Shown piece after piece: positions 24,228 through 34,230 of a DNA stretch of 64,000 nt. Position numbers and translations under genes: made by a program. The notes under the pieces were generated by a model. That model was not told the origin of the DNA and searched no databases. It saw nothing but the letters and a program-made list of their open reading frames with translations. The stretch is from Bacillus alkalicellulosilyticus. Its GTDB lineage: Bacteria; Bacillota; Bacilli; Bacillales; Bacillaceae_F. The first letter of the stretch is position 1. The number at the start of each line of letters is the position of its first letter. Location: contig NZ_KV917381.1 of NCBI RefSeq assembly GCF_002019795.1, positions 2,260,068 through 2,324,067 of the forward strand, written 5' to 3'.

Positions 24228-25388
24228 TTACTCCATGTTTTTATGGGTAATTCTATTTAGTTCCTCTTGCTCATCATTTGAAAGGTATTCACTTTTGTCA
24301 TTGTTTACAAAATGAGTCCACTTCGCAAGCTTGCTAATCCAATGAACAACATTGGGACCCCCTGTTTCCATAATAGAAGAAGCTAGGTCACTTGCTGCAG
24401 CTTTGATAATTAAATCGTACCCGACATTACCTAATAAATGCATTCTCTCAAGCATGGCAAGTCCACGGTCATATTCATCTCGAATGAATTTCATTTTTTC
24501 AACATAGTCTACACCGCTTACTATCGAATCAGCTGCATAAATACCTGAAAGGATAGATTTAAACACACCGAATCCTAAAAAGGGATTATTGCATCCCGCA
24601 TTGACGCCTGTTAGAAAAGTATTTCCGATGCGAATTTGGTCAGGAGTTCCAAGTACATAGTTTTTAATTTGATGTTCTTCCATTATTTCATAATTCCCAT
24701 TAATTTGTTCCTGTTTAAACAACTGCCAGCCTTTTTCAATTTCTTCAGGGGTTTTATACTCACCAACAACAGCAAACATCGCTAACCCTTCATCTAAAGG
24801 CATTTTGTAACTATAGCCTTTATGAATATATTTGTTATTTAACCAACATTCTACTTGATTAGCACTAATTTTTATCCTCTGTTCTTTGACAATGGCATAA
24901 TTAAAAATAATATGAGCGTCTACCCGAAAACGAACGGTCTCTGCTAGATAACTACAGTTTCCAGTCGCATTTACGATATAATCATATTCATTCACTATCG
25001 TTTTATAATCAATATTCATACCAAATTGTATTTTTGTTTTTAACTGACTTCTAATTTGATTTTCTAATGAATCTTTGGCACCACCACGCTTCATTACATG
25101 TCCGAGAAATCCATAAAACTCTGCTTCGGTACTGGGCCCATAGTTTTTACTATGAAAGATTCGTGCCGCCGACTTTAGCATTAACCCATAATTATCAGCA
25201 AGATACGCAATAAAATCTTGTATAGGACGATGAAGAATTTCAGGTGTTAATTCTGCATAGGTATTTGGTTCAAATGGACCTTTTTTATTATCAAATATAT
25301 GAATAATTCCATTAAAATCCAATTTTTCCAACTGAAATGCGCAAGCGGCGCCTGATGCCCCTGCACCTATGATTGCTACTTTTTTCAT
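24228..25388 (-). CDS. FAD-dependent oxidoreductase, unknown substrate
   Basis: 386 residues. The N-terminal dinucleotide motif VAIIGAGASGAACAFQLE and the later VNATGNCSYLAE and GNTFLTGVNAGCNNPFLGFG segments are those of geranylgeranyl-reductase/lycopene cyclase-like flavoproteins. The ribosome site AAAGGAGA precedes ATG 25388. It lies in an apparent operon behind the CBO0543 membrane protein at 25406 (18 bases apart). No partner enzyme of carotenoid or lipid synthesis is nearby, so the substrate is unassigned. Confidence 0.8.
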   Translation of the reverse strand: MKKVAIIGAGASGAACAFQLEKLDFNGIIHIFDNKKGPFEPNTYAELTPEILHRPIQDFIAYLADNYGLMLKSAARIFHSKNYGPSTEAEFYGFLGHVMKRGGAKDSLENQIRSQLKTKIQFGMNIDYKTIVNEYDYIVNATGNCSYLAETVRFRVDAHIIFNYAIVKEQRIKISANQVECWLNNKYIHKGYSYKMPLDEGLAMFAVVGEYKTPEEIEKGWQLFKQEQINGNYEIMEEHQIKNYVLGTPDQIRIGNTFLTGVNAGCNNPFLGFGVFKSILSGIYAADSIVSGVDYVEKMKFIRDEYDRGLAMLERMHLLGNVGYDLIIKAAASDLASSIMETGGPNVVHWISKLAKWTHFVNNDKSEYLSNDEQEELNRITHKNME

Positions 25389-25405
25389 TTTGTAAATCTC
25401 CTTTG

Positions 25406-25873
25406 TTAGTTAAATTTTCGATATAACCACTTATAAAATGAAAACCATAAAAGAAAAGATATAATTGAACCAAAAAGAGTATATGAAAGTTTCCATTTTT
25501 TAAAACGTAATAAACGAGTATACCGTATGATTAACAGATCTTGAATGACAGTAAAAATGGTGAATATTGCTGTTGCTAGAGGGAGTTTTCGCTTATGGAA
25601 AGCCCAATCAATTAACAATAATGAAAAAATGGGTAGTAATATGTAATCGTAAATGATATTAAAAGCAAATTTTTTGGGGTATGGCCGGTGTGGAAAAGCT
25701 AAATATCCTCTATCTATTAATAAATTTGAAAAAAAAGATATACCTTGCCCCAACAATAAAATATAACTAAAGAAGAGCAGAACCTGTTTTGTATTTTTCA
25801 TTCTTTTAAATAAAGCAGCAATCACTGTGACAGTAAAAAAGGATAACATAACATATTCCCTTACTAACAACAT
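25406..25873 (-). CDS. CBO0543-family multi-pass membrane protein
   Basis: 155 residues from ATG 25873, four bases after AAAGGAGGG. There are five hydrophobic segments, with LLIDRGYLAFPHRPYPKKF and the basic RLLRFKKWKLSYTLFG loop. This pattern is typical of the CBO0543 family common in Bacillus. Its function is unknown. It precedes the flavoprotein gene by 18 bases, so the two are probably cotranscribed. Confidence 0.8.
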   Translation of the reverse strand: MLLVREYVMLSFFTVTVIAALFKRMKNTKQVLLFFSYILLLGQGISFFSNLLIDRGYLAFPHRPYPKKFAFNIIYDYILLPIFSLLLIDWAFHKRKLPLATAIFTIFTVIQDLLIIRYTRLLRFKKWKLSYTLFGSIISFLLWFSFYKWLYRKFN

Positions 25874-25960
25874 CGGACCCTCCTTTTCCACTTAAAAACG
25901 TACCTTTATTTTGTCTTAAAACTATAAAAATTATAATACAAACGCGTTTGCCATAAAAAA

Positions 25961-26057
25961 GAGTGTCGGACAAAAGGTAAAAAAACGAAGCCACTGAAAA
26001 AGTTAAAAATCTAACTTTTTCAGTGCCCTCAAAAAAACAACCTTTGGTTCCACACTC
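25961..26057. repeat. Nested double-hairpin repeat
   Basis: The outer arms GAGTGTCGGACAAAAGGT and ACCTTTGGTTCCACACTC enclose an inner hairpin GCCACTGAAAAAGTT / AACTTTTTCAGTGCC. The inner arm equals the hairpins at 20.6 and 29.85 kb. The element lies between the stop of the ABC gene at 26075 and the CBO0543 gene start at 25873, acting as a terminator on the minus strand. Confidence 0.8.
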
Positions 26058-26074
26058 TTCATTTTGTAACGCTA

Positions 26075-27880
26075 TTATGCGATACCTTCAAACTGAGCTT
26101 TTACTAAATCATAATAGTGCCCTTGATTTCTCATTAAAGCGTCGTGATTTCCTTGCTCGATAATATTCCCATGCTCTAATACAATGATGTTATCTGCTTC
26201 TCTTACAGTCGATAAGCGATGGGCAATCATAATCGCCGTCCTTCCTTTTAACAGAATTTGTAATGCTTTTTGAATCTTCTGCTCAGATTCTGTATCTATA
26301 CTTGCAGTAGCTTCATCTAAGATTAAGATTTGTGGATCCGCTAAAAGTGCCCGTGCAAATGATAGTAACTGACGCTCGCCAACGGATAATATATTTCCTC
26401 TTTCTTCTACTTCTGTCTCATAGCCATTTTTTAATTTTTCTATAAAGCTATGAGCCCCAACTATTTCAGCTGCTTGAATAACTTCCCTATCTGATGCAGT
26501 TGGATTTCCAAACCGGATATTCTCCATAATGGTACCTGAGAAAATAAAGGTATCTTGAAGAACAATGCTAACTTGAGACCGTATGTTATCAAGTTTTAAA
26601 TCTCGAACATCAATTCCGTCAATTAGCACCGACCCTTTTGTAGCATCATAGAAACGAGAAATTAAATTTACAATCGTCGTCTTCCCTGAACCAGTATGAC
26701 CAACTAAGGCAACAGTTTCTCCTGCCTTTATGTTTAGATTAATCTTATTTAATGCCTTCCGTTTTTGGTCATAGGCGAACTCCACATCTTTAAAAGTGAT
26801 GTCACCCGCAATCTTATTTATCGACTTAGCATCCTTCTTTTCAGGAACAGACGGCTTCTCGTCTAAAAACTCAAAAATTCTTTCTGAAGAGGCCATCCCA
26901 ACAAGAAGTTGGTTATATACATGACCTAAACGTGAAATTGGTTCCCAAAACATACCGATATAAAATGCAAATGACACAAATATACCAATATCAATTGAGT
27001 TTGATTGGATTAATGTCACACCATACCAAATCAAAATCGCTGTCCCGAAGGCATTAGACATTTCTACAAATGGATGGAACATCGCATTTTTTTGGGTGGC
27101 ATTGCGCCAGGCTTGGAAATTATCTTGATTCACTTCCTTAAAGAAAGCCATATTTTCTTGTTCCTGAGTATACGATTGAGTCACCCTAATTCCCTGTATA
27201 CTTTCATTTAGGTGTGAATTAATTTGAGATTGCTTCACACGAACGTCCTGCCATGACCTTCTAATCTTTTTTCGCAATCCAGTTGATATAAAAATCATAA
27301 TTGGCAGAATGACCATGATCGCTAGTGTCAATTCCGGACTTAATATAAAGAGAATGACAAAAATCCCGATTAGCATTATGATATCCATTAATAAATTTAT
27401 AACCCCGTTTGTAAATAAATCCTGAAGAGAATTTACATCGTTTGTAACTCTCACAAGAATTGAACCAGCAGAGCGTTGGTCAAAAAAACGATGAGACAAC
27501 CGTTGAATATGCTTAAATAAGTGTTGCCTCAGGTCGTAGATTACATTTTGACCGAGCATATTCATCCAACGTATTCTAAAGGTTGTAGCAAGCCAGGATA
27601 GTAAATATAAACCAGCAATAATTAGAACTACATTCACTAAGGCTGCTACATCTCGTTCATAGATCACATTATTTAAGGCATATACACCTATGAGAATTGG
27701 TGTAACTAGACGTATAGATGTAGAGATTATCATAGCCATTATTGATAATGGCAATAGCGTTTTTGAGTAGGGTTTGATATAGGTAAGTAAACGAACCATT
27801 TGCTTCCAGTTAAATGGTTTTTCAATCGCAGAATCAAGAGAATAATAGAATCTATGTTTCTTCACTTTTGCTTCATTCAT
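26075..27880 (-). CDS. ABC exporter half-transporter, subunit 2
   Basis: 601 residues from ATG 27880, six bases after GAGGG. The first about 330 residues are a six-helix ABC membrane domain; the rest is an ATPase with Walker A GHTGSGKTTIVNLI, Q-loop SIVLQDTFIFSGT, signature ILSVGERQLLSF (altered LSGGQ) and Walker B LILDEATASID with the catalytic Glu. It overlaps the upstream half-transporter by eight bases. Together they make a heterodimeric multidrug-type exporter like YfiBC or YheHI of Bacillus subtilis. The substrate is unknown. Confidence 0.9.
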   Translation of the reverse strand: MNEAKVKKHRFYYSLDSAIEKPFNWKQMVRLLTYIKPYSKTLLPLSIMAMIISTSIRLVTPILIGVYALNNVIYERDVAALVNVVLIIAGLYLLSWLATTFRIRWMNMLGQNVIYDLRQHLFKHIQRLSHRFFDQRSAGSILVRVTNDVNSLQDLFTNGVINLLMDIIMLIGIFVILFILSPELTLAIMVILPIMIFISTGLRKKIRRSWQDVRVKQSQINSHLNESIQGIRVTQSYTQEQENMAFFKEVNQDNFQAWRNATQKNAMFHPFVEMSNAFGTAILIWYGVTLIQSNSIDIGIFVSFAFYIGMFWEPISRLGHVYNQLLVGMASSERIFEFLDEKPSVPEKKDAKSINKIAGDITFKDVEFAYDQKRKALNKINLNIKAGETVALVGHTGSGKTTIVNLISRFYDATKGSVLIDGIDVRDLKLDNIRSQVSIVLQDTFIFSGTIMENIRFGNPTASDREVIQAAEIVGAHSFIEKLKNGYETEVEERGNILSVGERQLLSFARALLADPQILILDEATASIDTESEQKIQKALQILLKGRTAIMIAHRLSTVREADNIIVLEHGNIIEQGNHDALMRNQGHYYDLVKAQFEGIA

Positions 27881-29639
27881 TGTTAGCCCTCTTTTCTGAA
27901 ACCACTGCAAGTTGGTCTTTATATTGGATATCATAAATTCGTCTATATGTTCCATTTACCTTTTGCAGTAGTTTTTCATGAGTCCCTCTTTCGATAATTG
28001 AACCGTTTTCAAGAACAAGAATCTCATCGGCGTGTTTTAAAGAAGAGATTCGGTGCGCAATGATAAATGTTGTTCGGCCCTTCATTACTTCACGGAACGC
28101 TTCTTGTATTTTCTTCTCAGTTTTCATATCAACGGCACTTGTAGCATCATCTAAAATTAAGATACTAGGGTCAATTAATAATGCTCGTGCAATTGCGAGC
28201 CTTTGTTTTTGACCACCTGATAGCCCCATCCCACGTTCACCTAAAATCGTTTCATAACCTTCTTCTAATTCCATAATGAAATCATGAGCCTGTGCTCGTT
28301 TGGCAGCACTCATAATGTCCTCGATCGAAGCATTTGGATTTCCATAAGATATATTATCTCGAATCGAGGAGGAAAATAAAAAAGTTTCTTGCAAAACGAC
28401 TCCAATGTTTTGTCGTAATGTTTGCAAGGAATAGGATGCAATCGGCTGACCATCGATGAAAATATCGCCAATTACTGGCTCATAAAACCGAGAAATTAAT
28501 TGTGTGATGCTCGTTTTTCCAGAACCGGTTGCTCCTATTAGCCCTATCACTTTACCTCTTGGGGCATCAAACGTAATGTTTTTCAGCGCAGGTTCTTCAT
28601 CATGATTATACTGATGACAAACATTTTCAAAACGGACGTCGCCTTCAAGTCGAGGTATTGTAATTGGCTCAGCAAGGTTTTTAATCGTTTCTGGTTCATC
28701 TAAAATTTCTAGTAATCTTTCGCCAGCAGCTTTTGATTGTGAGAATGTATTAATAATAAAGCCTAAATGCATTAAGGGACCAATGATATACCAGACTAAG
28801 CTAAAAAAAGCGACTAGTTCACCGGGTTGTATGCTATTTTGAATGACTAACCATCCACCAAAACCTAGTAAGAATACAACACATAATTGACCAATTAACT
28901 CCATGATCGGGAAGTAGCGTGCCCAAATGTTTGAAGTATGAATTGACTTCTCTTTATAATTTCTGTTTTTATCTATAAAATTATCAACCTCAAAATCTTC
29001 TTTCGATAACGATTTTACGGTATTCATACCACTTATATTTTCTTGTACCTTTGTTGTTAACCGACCAAGGGATTCACGGATGTGTTTAAAAGCAGGATGA
29101 ACTTTTTTATCAAATTGTTTTACTGTGATAATTAAGAAAGGCATAGAGGCTATAGTGACAAGAGCAAGAGGAACACTAAAATATAACATAATTGAGAAGC
29201 TTAATGTGACGAGTAATACCAAATTTAGCAATTGCGCAAAACCAAATGATAAAAAGAAGCGGAAGGCCTCCACATCTGATGTTAACCTTGACATAAGGTC
29301 ACCTGTTTTGGCATTGTCATAATATCTAAACGGTAAGTACTGAAGTTTTTTATACAATTCATTTCGAAGGTTATACACAGAGCGTATCCCAAACAAATCC
29401 CCTAGAAATTGGTGGAAGTACATCGCTACCCCCTTTACCGCCATTAATATTACAAACCCAAAGGCTATGTATGGGACATAGTGAAAATTTCCACTTAAGA
29501 TGACATCATCAATTGTTATTTTAAGGATAATTGGGTAAATGAGCGTAATGCTTGTGATAAAAAGTAAAAAAACGATGGAGCCAATAAAATATTTTTTTAA
29601 TGGCCAATAAAAATCCTTTAACCGTAAAAACGTTTTCAT
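27873..29639 (-). CDS. ABC exporter half-transporter, subunit 1
   Basis: 588 residues with a six-helix membrane domain and an ATPase: Walker A GATGSGKTSITQLI, GVVLQETFLFSSS, canonical signature GLSGGQKQRLAIAR and Walker B LILDDATSAVD. The Asp in place of the catalytic Glu makes its composite site degenerate, as in asymmetric heterodimeric exporters such as BmrC/BmrD. It is translated together with the overlapping subunit at 27880. AGGAGGAA precedes the start. Confidence 0.9.
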   Translation of the reverse strand: MKTFLRLKDFYWPLKKYFIGSIVFLLFITSITLIYPIILKITIDDVILSGNFHYVPYIAFGFVILMAVKGVAMYFHQFLGDLFGIRSVYNLRNELYKKLQYLPFRYYDNAKTGDLMSRLTSDVEAFRFFLSFGFAQLLNLVLLVTLSFSIMLYFSVPLALVTIASMPFLIITVKQFDKKVHPAFKHIRESLGRLTTKVQENISGMNTVKSLSKEDFEVDNFIDKNRNYKEKSIHTSNIWARYFPIMELIGQLCVVFLLGFGGWLVIQNSIQPGELVAFFSLVWYIIGPLMHLGFIINTFSQSKAAGERLLEILDEPETIKNLAEPITIPRLEGDVRFENVCHQYNHDEEPALKNITFDAPRGKVIGLIGATGSGKTSITQLISRFYEPVIGDIFIDGQPIASYSLQTLRQNIGVVLQETFLFSSSIRDNISYGNPNASIEDIMSAAKRAQAHDFIMELEEGYETILGERGMGLSGGQKQRLAIARALLIDPSILILDDATSAVDMKTEKKIQEAFREVMKGRTTFIIAHRISSLKHADEILVLENGSIIERGTHEKLLQKVNGTYRRIYDIQYKDQLAVVSEKRANNE

Positions 29640-29824
29640 AAAATTCCTCCTCTGCTAAACCACACTTTTAAAAAGAATAGTATTAATATAACTTTTTTTA
29701 GTTTTATTTTCGAATTAAAAAATGGTTGAATATCAAGATATTTTACCAATATTGAGGATATAGAGTGAATTTCTTGGTTAAAGACCTTTTTATTACTGTT
29801 TTACTCCATCTTACAAAAAGAAGA

Positions 29825-29920
29825 GGGTGAAACAAAAGGTTGTATTTTATGAAGCCACTGAAAAAGTTATAAATCTAACTTTTTCAGTGGCCTCGTTTTT
29901 TTCATCTTTTGTCTTATCCC
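29825..29920. repeat. Nested double-hairpin repeat
   Basis: Outer arms GGGTGAAACAAAAGG and CTTTTGTCTTATCCC enclose GCCACTGAAAAAGTT / AACTTTTTCAGTGGC. This is the same two-part structure as at 25961-26057. It lies between the MurE-like gene stop (29938) and the upstream region of the ABC exporter. The remaining 185 bases of this interval to 29639 are A/T-rich with no gene. Confidence 0.8.
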
Positions 29921-29937
29921 TTTTTCTTCCTATTTCT

Positions 29938-31449
29938 TTAGTGTATCGGTGGATACTGTTGTTCAATTTCAGTAATCGAAATAGGCACCTCTATTGCGTC
30001 TTCTACTTCTGTTAAATAGATAAATGTATCTTTATCCGTTTTGGTTGGCCAAAAAAAAGAATGCTTATAGGATTCAGGACCTTTTCCAGTGATGACAATC
30101 CAATCATCTGGTTGTGCTTGTTCTATTGCAAACTGAATTGCTATCGTACGGTCCTTAAAAACTTTCCCTTTATCTCCGCCATATTTCAGTTGCATTTTAT
30201 GATATTCATTTAGCATCTCGCCTTCTGATACCCCATTTAAATCATCAAGAGTTAAAACAAACTGATCACTTAGTTGAGCAGAAAGCAAAATCATTTCTTT
30301 TCGTTTAGAGACATCACCTTTGCCACGAAAACCAAATACGTGAAAGACTCGTCCCCTACTTATTTTTTTAACAGTTTGCAAACAATGCGTTAGGGCATCT
30401 GGCGTATGCGCATAGTCAACAACACAAGTAATACCAGAATCGGAACTATATTTTTCAAACCTACCAGGAACACCAGGAAAGCTTGAAAGGCCTTCAATGA
30501 CATTCTTTGGTTCAATCCCTAGTCCTTGTGCTGCAACAAAGGTAAGCGAGGCATTCCATGCATTATGAACACCACTCATTGGCAATGTCACTTTATGTTT
30601 GTTTTTTCCATCATTTAAAGTAAACTCCGTAGCAAATTCTACACTTACGTTTTCTAAATTATAATGATCTGCTTCTTGATATCCAACTGAACATACATTT
30701 CGGTTTCTATCAATTAAACGGTCGACTAATCGTGTTCCCCATTCACTTGATGTACAAATATATGCCGTCCCCTGTTTTTTTATTTGGTCAAACAATTTCG
30801 CTTTCGTGTCAAAGTAGCTGAAAAGAGAACCATGATAATTAAGATGGTCATGGCTTAAATTCGTAAAAAGGGCATAATCAAACTCAATGCCTTCAACTCT
30901 TCCTTGGTCGATACCATGGGAAGAAACTTCTATTATAATGACACTATCCTTACTTTTGGAAATAAGTTGGTGCAAGGTTAAAGAATCTGGTGTAGTATTC
31001 CCAGAAGGATATTGTTCACCATTAATAATGTGTGAAATCGTACCGATTAAAGAACACGGAATACCAGCATGTTCAAGGATATGCCTTAGCATATAGGAAG
31101 ATGTAGTCTTTCCGTTTGTTCCAGTAATACCGATAATCGTATGATTTTCATTTGGATTGCCGTAGAATGTCTTTGCTAGTTGTGGCAGAATTTTTCGTGC
31201 ATTTGAAACTTGAAAATAAGGAACTTGTAAGTTAGTAATCGGCTTCTCACCAATTACCGCTACTGCTCCCGCATTTATAGCATCATTAATAAAGTTATGT
31301 CCATCCAACTCATATCCAGAAATGGCTACAAACACATGATTCTTTGACATTTTCTTAGAATGAAAGTGTAGACCTTCGATATCAATTTCTGGTATCGTAT
31401 CCTTTTCATATGGTATGTTAATGGACTCTAACAACGAACGTAACTTCAT
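29938..31449 (-). CDS. MurE-like Mur ligase (UDP-MurNAc-tripeptide synthetase family), atypical
   Basis: 503 residues with the three Mur-ligase domains. The ATP loop is GITGTNGKTTSSYML (about 107-121), NTTPDSLTLH and EVSSHGIDQGRVEG contact the UDP-MurNAc part, and SYFDTKAKLF includes the Lys usually carbamylated. The diaminopimelate-binding DNPR motif of canonical MurE is replaced by DDLNG (residues 402-406) in LTLDDLNGVSEGEM. That makes meso-DAP an unlikely substrate. It is not in the dcw cluster, so it is a paralogue, perhaps for another amino acid or a different UDP-sugar peptide. Confidence 0.85.
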   Translation of the reverse strand: MKLRSLLESINIPYEKDTIPEIDIEGLHFHSKKMSKNHVFVAISGYELDGHNFINDAINAGAVAVIGEKPITNLQVPYFQVSNARKILPQLAKTFYGNPNENHTIIGITGTNGKTTSSYMLRHILEHAGIPCSLIGTISHIINGEQYPSGNTTPDSLTLHQLISKSKDSVIIIEVSSHGIDQGRVEGIEFDYALFTNLSHDHLNYHGSLFSYFDTKAKLFDQIKKQGTAYICTSSEWGTRLVDRLIDRNRNVCSVGYQEADHYNLENVSVEFATEFTLNDGKNKHKVTLPMSGVHNAWNASLTFVAAQGLGIEPKNVIEGLSSFPGVPGRFEKYSSDSGITCVVDYAHTPDALTHCLQTVKKISRGRVFHVFGFRGKGDVSKRKEMILLSAQLSDQFVLTLDDLNGVSEGEMLNEYHKMQLKYGGDKGKVFKDRTIAIQFAIEQAQPDDWIVITGKGPESYKHSFFWPTKTDKDTFIYLTEVEDAIEVPISITEIEQQYPPIH

Positions 31450-31572
31450 ATGGTGGATTTCTCCTTATGTAAAAAAGTTTGCAAATCTAAAAATAGTTTT
31501 CCCTAATAAACATAAAATATAATGAATAAAAAAGAAATGGTTAAAGAAACGTGAGTGAAAGGTAAAGAAAAA

Positions 31573-31609
31573 GGGTGAGACAAAAGGTAAACACCCTTTT
31601 CTCTCACCC
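31573..31609. terminator. Hairpin terminator (GGGTGAGACAAAAGG family)
   Basis: GGGTGAGA..AAAGGT / ACC..CTTTTCTCTCACCC forms a stem 12 bases after the dehydrogenase stop at 31621. Same family as at 14.5, 51.6 and 60.3 kb. Confidence 0.75.
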
Positions 31610-31620
31610 TCTTCGATTAT

Positions 31621-32505
31621 CTACGCGTTTTCTTTGTAATATTTATAAAGTGCTTGAGTTCCGCTACTATCTTCCCCGCGTTCAGCGAGTTGTTCGTATA
31701 GCGATTTCGCTAAACAAAGACCAGGTGTCGAAAGCCCCAGTTCTTCCGCTGATTCAACAGCAATTTTCATATCTTTAATAAAATGTTTTATATAAAACCC
31801 CGGAGCAAAATCTTCTTGCATCATTCTAGGAACTAAGTTTGATAATGACCAACTTCCTGCGGCTCCTGTAGAAATACTTTCTAGCACACGGTGTGGGTCA
31901 AGCCCTGCCCGTTCCGCATAAGTAATTGCTTCAGTAACACCCATCATCGTAGAAGCAATCGCGATTTGGTTGCACATTTTTGTGTATTGACCTGACCCTG
32001 CAGGTCCTTGAAGAATGACATTAGACCCCATGATGTTTAATATGGATTCTACATCAGAATAGGCCCAGTCATCCCCTCCAACCATGATCGTTAGCTCTCC
32101 TTTTCTTGCTCCAATATCACCACCAGAAACTGGAGCATCCAAGGCGTACATGTGTCGAGTTTTTGCTCCTTCATGAATCTTCTTTGCAAGCATCGGACTA
32201 GATGTTGTCATATCGATTAGATATGTGCCAGGACGTGCTGAGTCAATAATTCCATTTGGACCTAAATAAGTTTCTTCCACATCGTCAGGAAATCCTAAGA
32301 TGGTAATAATCACATCTGCCTCTGACGCTAATTCTATAATTGAATCCCGCCAGTGCGCTCCTTTTTCTAACAAGGCATTTGCTTTCTCTTTCGTACGATT
32401 AAAAACAAGAACTGGATATGAAGCGTCTAATAGATGACTTGCCATACTACTTCCCATTACACCTGTACCGATAAAACCAATAACTGTGTTATCTTTACTC
32501 AGCAT
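31621..32505 (-). CDS. Beta-hydroxyacid dehydrogenase (3-hydroxyisobutyrate dehydrogenase-like, YkwC type)
   Basis: 294 residues from ATG 32505, placed after AAAGGAGGG. The NAD(P) motif GFIGTGVMGSSMASHLL opens the protein. DAPVSGGDIGARKGELTIMVGG is the substrate loop and GSGQYTKMCNQIAIAS contains the catalytic Lys. The family oxidises 3-hydroxyisobutyrate, tartronate semialdehyde and similar compounds using NAD(P). Length agrees with YkwC (288 aa). The true substrate is not evident. Confidence 0.9.
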   Translation of the reverse strand: MLSKDNTVIGFIGTGVMGSSMASHLLDASYPVLVFNRTKEKANALLEKGAHWRDSIIELASEADVIITILGFPDDVEETYLGPNGIIDSARPGTYLIDMTTSSPMLAKKIHEGAKTRHMYALDAPVSGGDIGARKGELTIMVGGDDWAYSDVESILNIMGSNVILQGPAGSGQYTKMCNQIAIASTMMGVTEAITYAERAGLDPHRVLESISTGAAGSWSLSNLVPRMMQEDFAPGFYIKHFIKDMKIAVESAEELGLSTPGLCLAKSLYEQLAERGEDSSGTQALYKYYKENA

Positions 32506-32588
32506 AACATCCCTCCTTTGTTCTACTATAATACTTCTCTGTTTTTGATATATTCCCTTCATTTTCAGAATATTTAGTAGAAACTGTA

Positions 32589-34184
32589 TTAAAGGATTAA
32601 TGCTAATAATTGAGCTGAAATGGCCACAAAAATTAAAGCTATTGGGTAAGCAGCAGCATATGCAATCGCAGGGTCCTCAGAATCAATTAGCGTATTACAT
32701 GCGCCTAAACCAGGAGTACTTGTAAGTCCACCACAAATTGCTCCTAGAGAGTGCACCATACTCAATTTAAATATTTTTCTAGCTAACACAATCGCAAAAA
32801 ACATTGGTACTAGCGTAATGATTGCTCCGCCAATAAGCAAGCCTATCCCTTGGCTTGCAACCACATCAACTAATCCCTGTCCAGCCATCGTACCCGCACC
32901 AGCTAAAAACAAGACTAACCCTACATCACGTATGACTCGATTAGAAGGTTGATAATAGCGGGCATGTATTGGACCGATTTTTCCAAAGTGAGCAATGATA
33001 ATGGCAATAAACAAAGGACCTCCAGCGACACCTAATGTCATCGTTCCTAGACCAGGAATTTGAATGGGTACCATTCCAATTAAAATACCAATTAACAGAA
33101 TGATACTAAGTGAAAAAATATGGACATTCGTTTCATTCAATGTAGAGATACCAAACAATTTCTTCACTTCTTCGATTCTTCTATCACTTCCGACAATGGT
33201 TAAAATATCCCCTCGCTCAAAACGCCATGTTGGGGATTGAGGAAATTCATAACCAGCACGCTCCATCCTCGTCACAGTTACTCCGTATTGTTCTCTTAGC
33301 TTTATATCTCTTACGTTTTTCCCGAGAAGTTCTTGTGATTCAACGACAACTCGGTGGATTTTTAAATTCGTCTGGAAATGGATATCTTCTTTTACCTGAT
33401 TTCCAATTTCAAGTTGAAATGGTTCTAAATCCTCTGGATAGCCAACCACAATCATTTTGTCGCCTTTTAGTAACACCGTATCATTTCTTCCTAAAAAATT
33501 ACGGTCGCCACGCATGATACGGCTAATAACAACCGCACTTTTTAATTCTTGCTGGATTTCTTTTATTGTTCGTTTATGGATACGATCTTTTGTAACTTCA
33601 ATGATTCTTTTTTCAAGCGTACTTGTTTTTCGAACAGGGTTTACTTTTTTATCTAAATCCTTTTGTAAATCTATCTTTAGAATCCTTGGAAGTAATTGTA
33701 CAAATAGGACAACGGCTACAACACCAAAAGGATAAGCAATTCCGTATCCTACTGACACTAACGGGTCGTTTGTCGCTTCAAGGCCTGCTGCTAAACCAGG
33801 AGTGCTCGTCAGTGCTCCTGTCATTAAGCCTATACTAAGAGGTGCACTTATATCAAAAACCTTTGCAACAATAATTGTAGTAATGGTAGCCACAACGACA
33901 ATAAGAAAACCGATAATACCAAAGATAAGACCACTGCTTTTTAACATCCGAAAAAAACGTGGTCCGGCTTGTAAACCTACCGAAACAATAAATAAGCTAA
34001 GACCCAGTTGCTGTACTATCGTTGGAATTTGATACCCATAATGACCAAATACCATCGCAACAAGTAAAACTCCTGAAGCACCAAGGTTTAAACCTTTAAT
34101 TTCAATTTGACCGATAAGAGAACCAAGAAGCAAGATAAAAAAGATTAATACTAACGGGTTCTCTAACAACGATATGATAGTCAT
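32589..34184 (-). CDS. AspT/YidE-family membrane exchanger with two TrkA-C domains
   Basis: 531 residues. Two membrane halves flank two central regulatory TrkA-C-like domains (about 195-275 and 285-365). Each half contains the duplicated signature GALTSTPGLAAGLEA and GGLTSTPGLGACNTL. This architecture is that of the aspartate:alanine exchanger (AspT) family, whose members exchange carboxylates or amino acids. The protein is downstream of nirD (separate by a terminator), and its substrate is unknown. Confidence 0.85.
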   Translation of the reverse strand: MTIISLLENPLVLIFFILLLGSLIGQIEIKGLNLGASGVLLVAMVFGHYGYQIPTIVQQLGLSLFIVSVGLQAGPRFFRMLKSSGLIFGIIGFLIVVVATITTIIVAKVFDISAPLSIGLMTGALTSTPGLAAGLEATNDPLVSVGYGIAYPFGVVAVVLFVQLLPRILKIDLQKDLDKKVNPVRKTSTLEKRIIEVTKDRIHKRTIKEIQQELKSAVVISRIMRGDRNFLGRNDTVLLKGDKMIVVGYPEDLEPFQLEIGNQVKEDIHFQTNLKIHRVVVESQELLGKNVRDIKLREQYGVTVTRMERAGYEFPQSPTWRFERGDILTIVGSDRRIEEVKKLFGISTLNETNVHIFSLSIILLIGILIGMVPIQIPGLGTMTLGVAGGPLFIAIIIAHFGKIGPIHARYYQPSNRVIRDVGLVLFLAGAGTMAGQGLVDVVASQGIGLLIGGAIITLVPMFFAIVLARKIFKLSMVHSLGAICGGLTSTPGLGACNTLIDSEDPAIAYAAAYPIALIFVAISAQLLALIL

Positions 34185-34230
34185 ACCTATTTTCCCCCAA
34201 TTACTGATTCACTCTTTTTTGTAAAAATAG

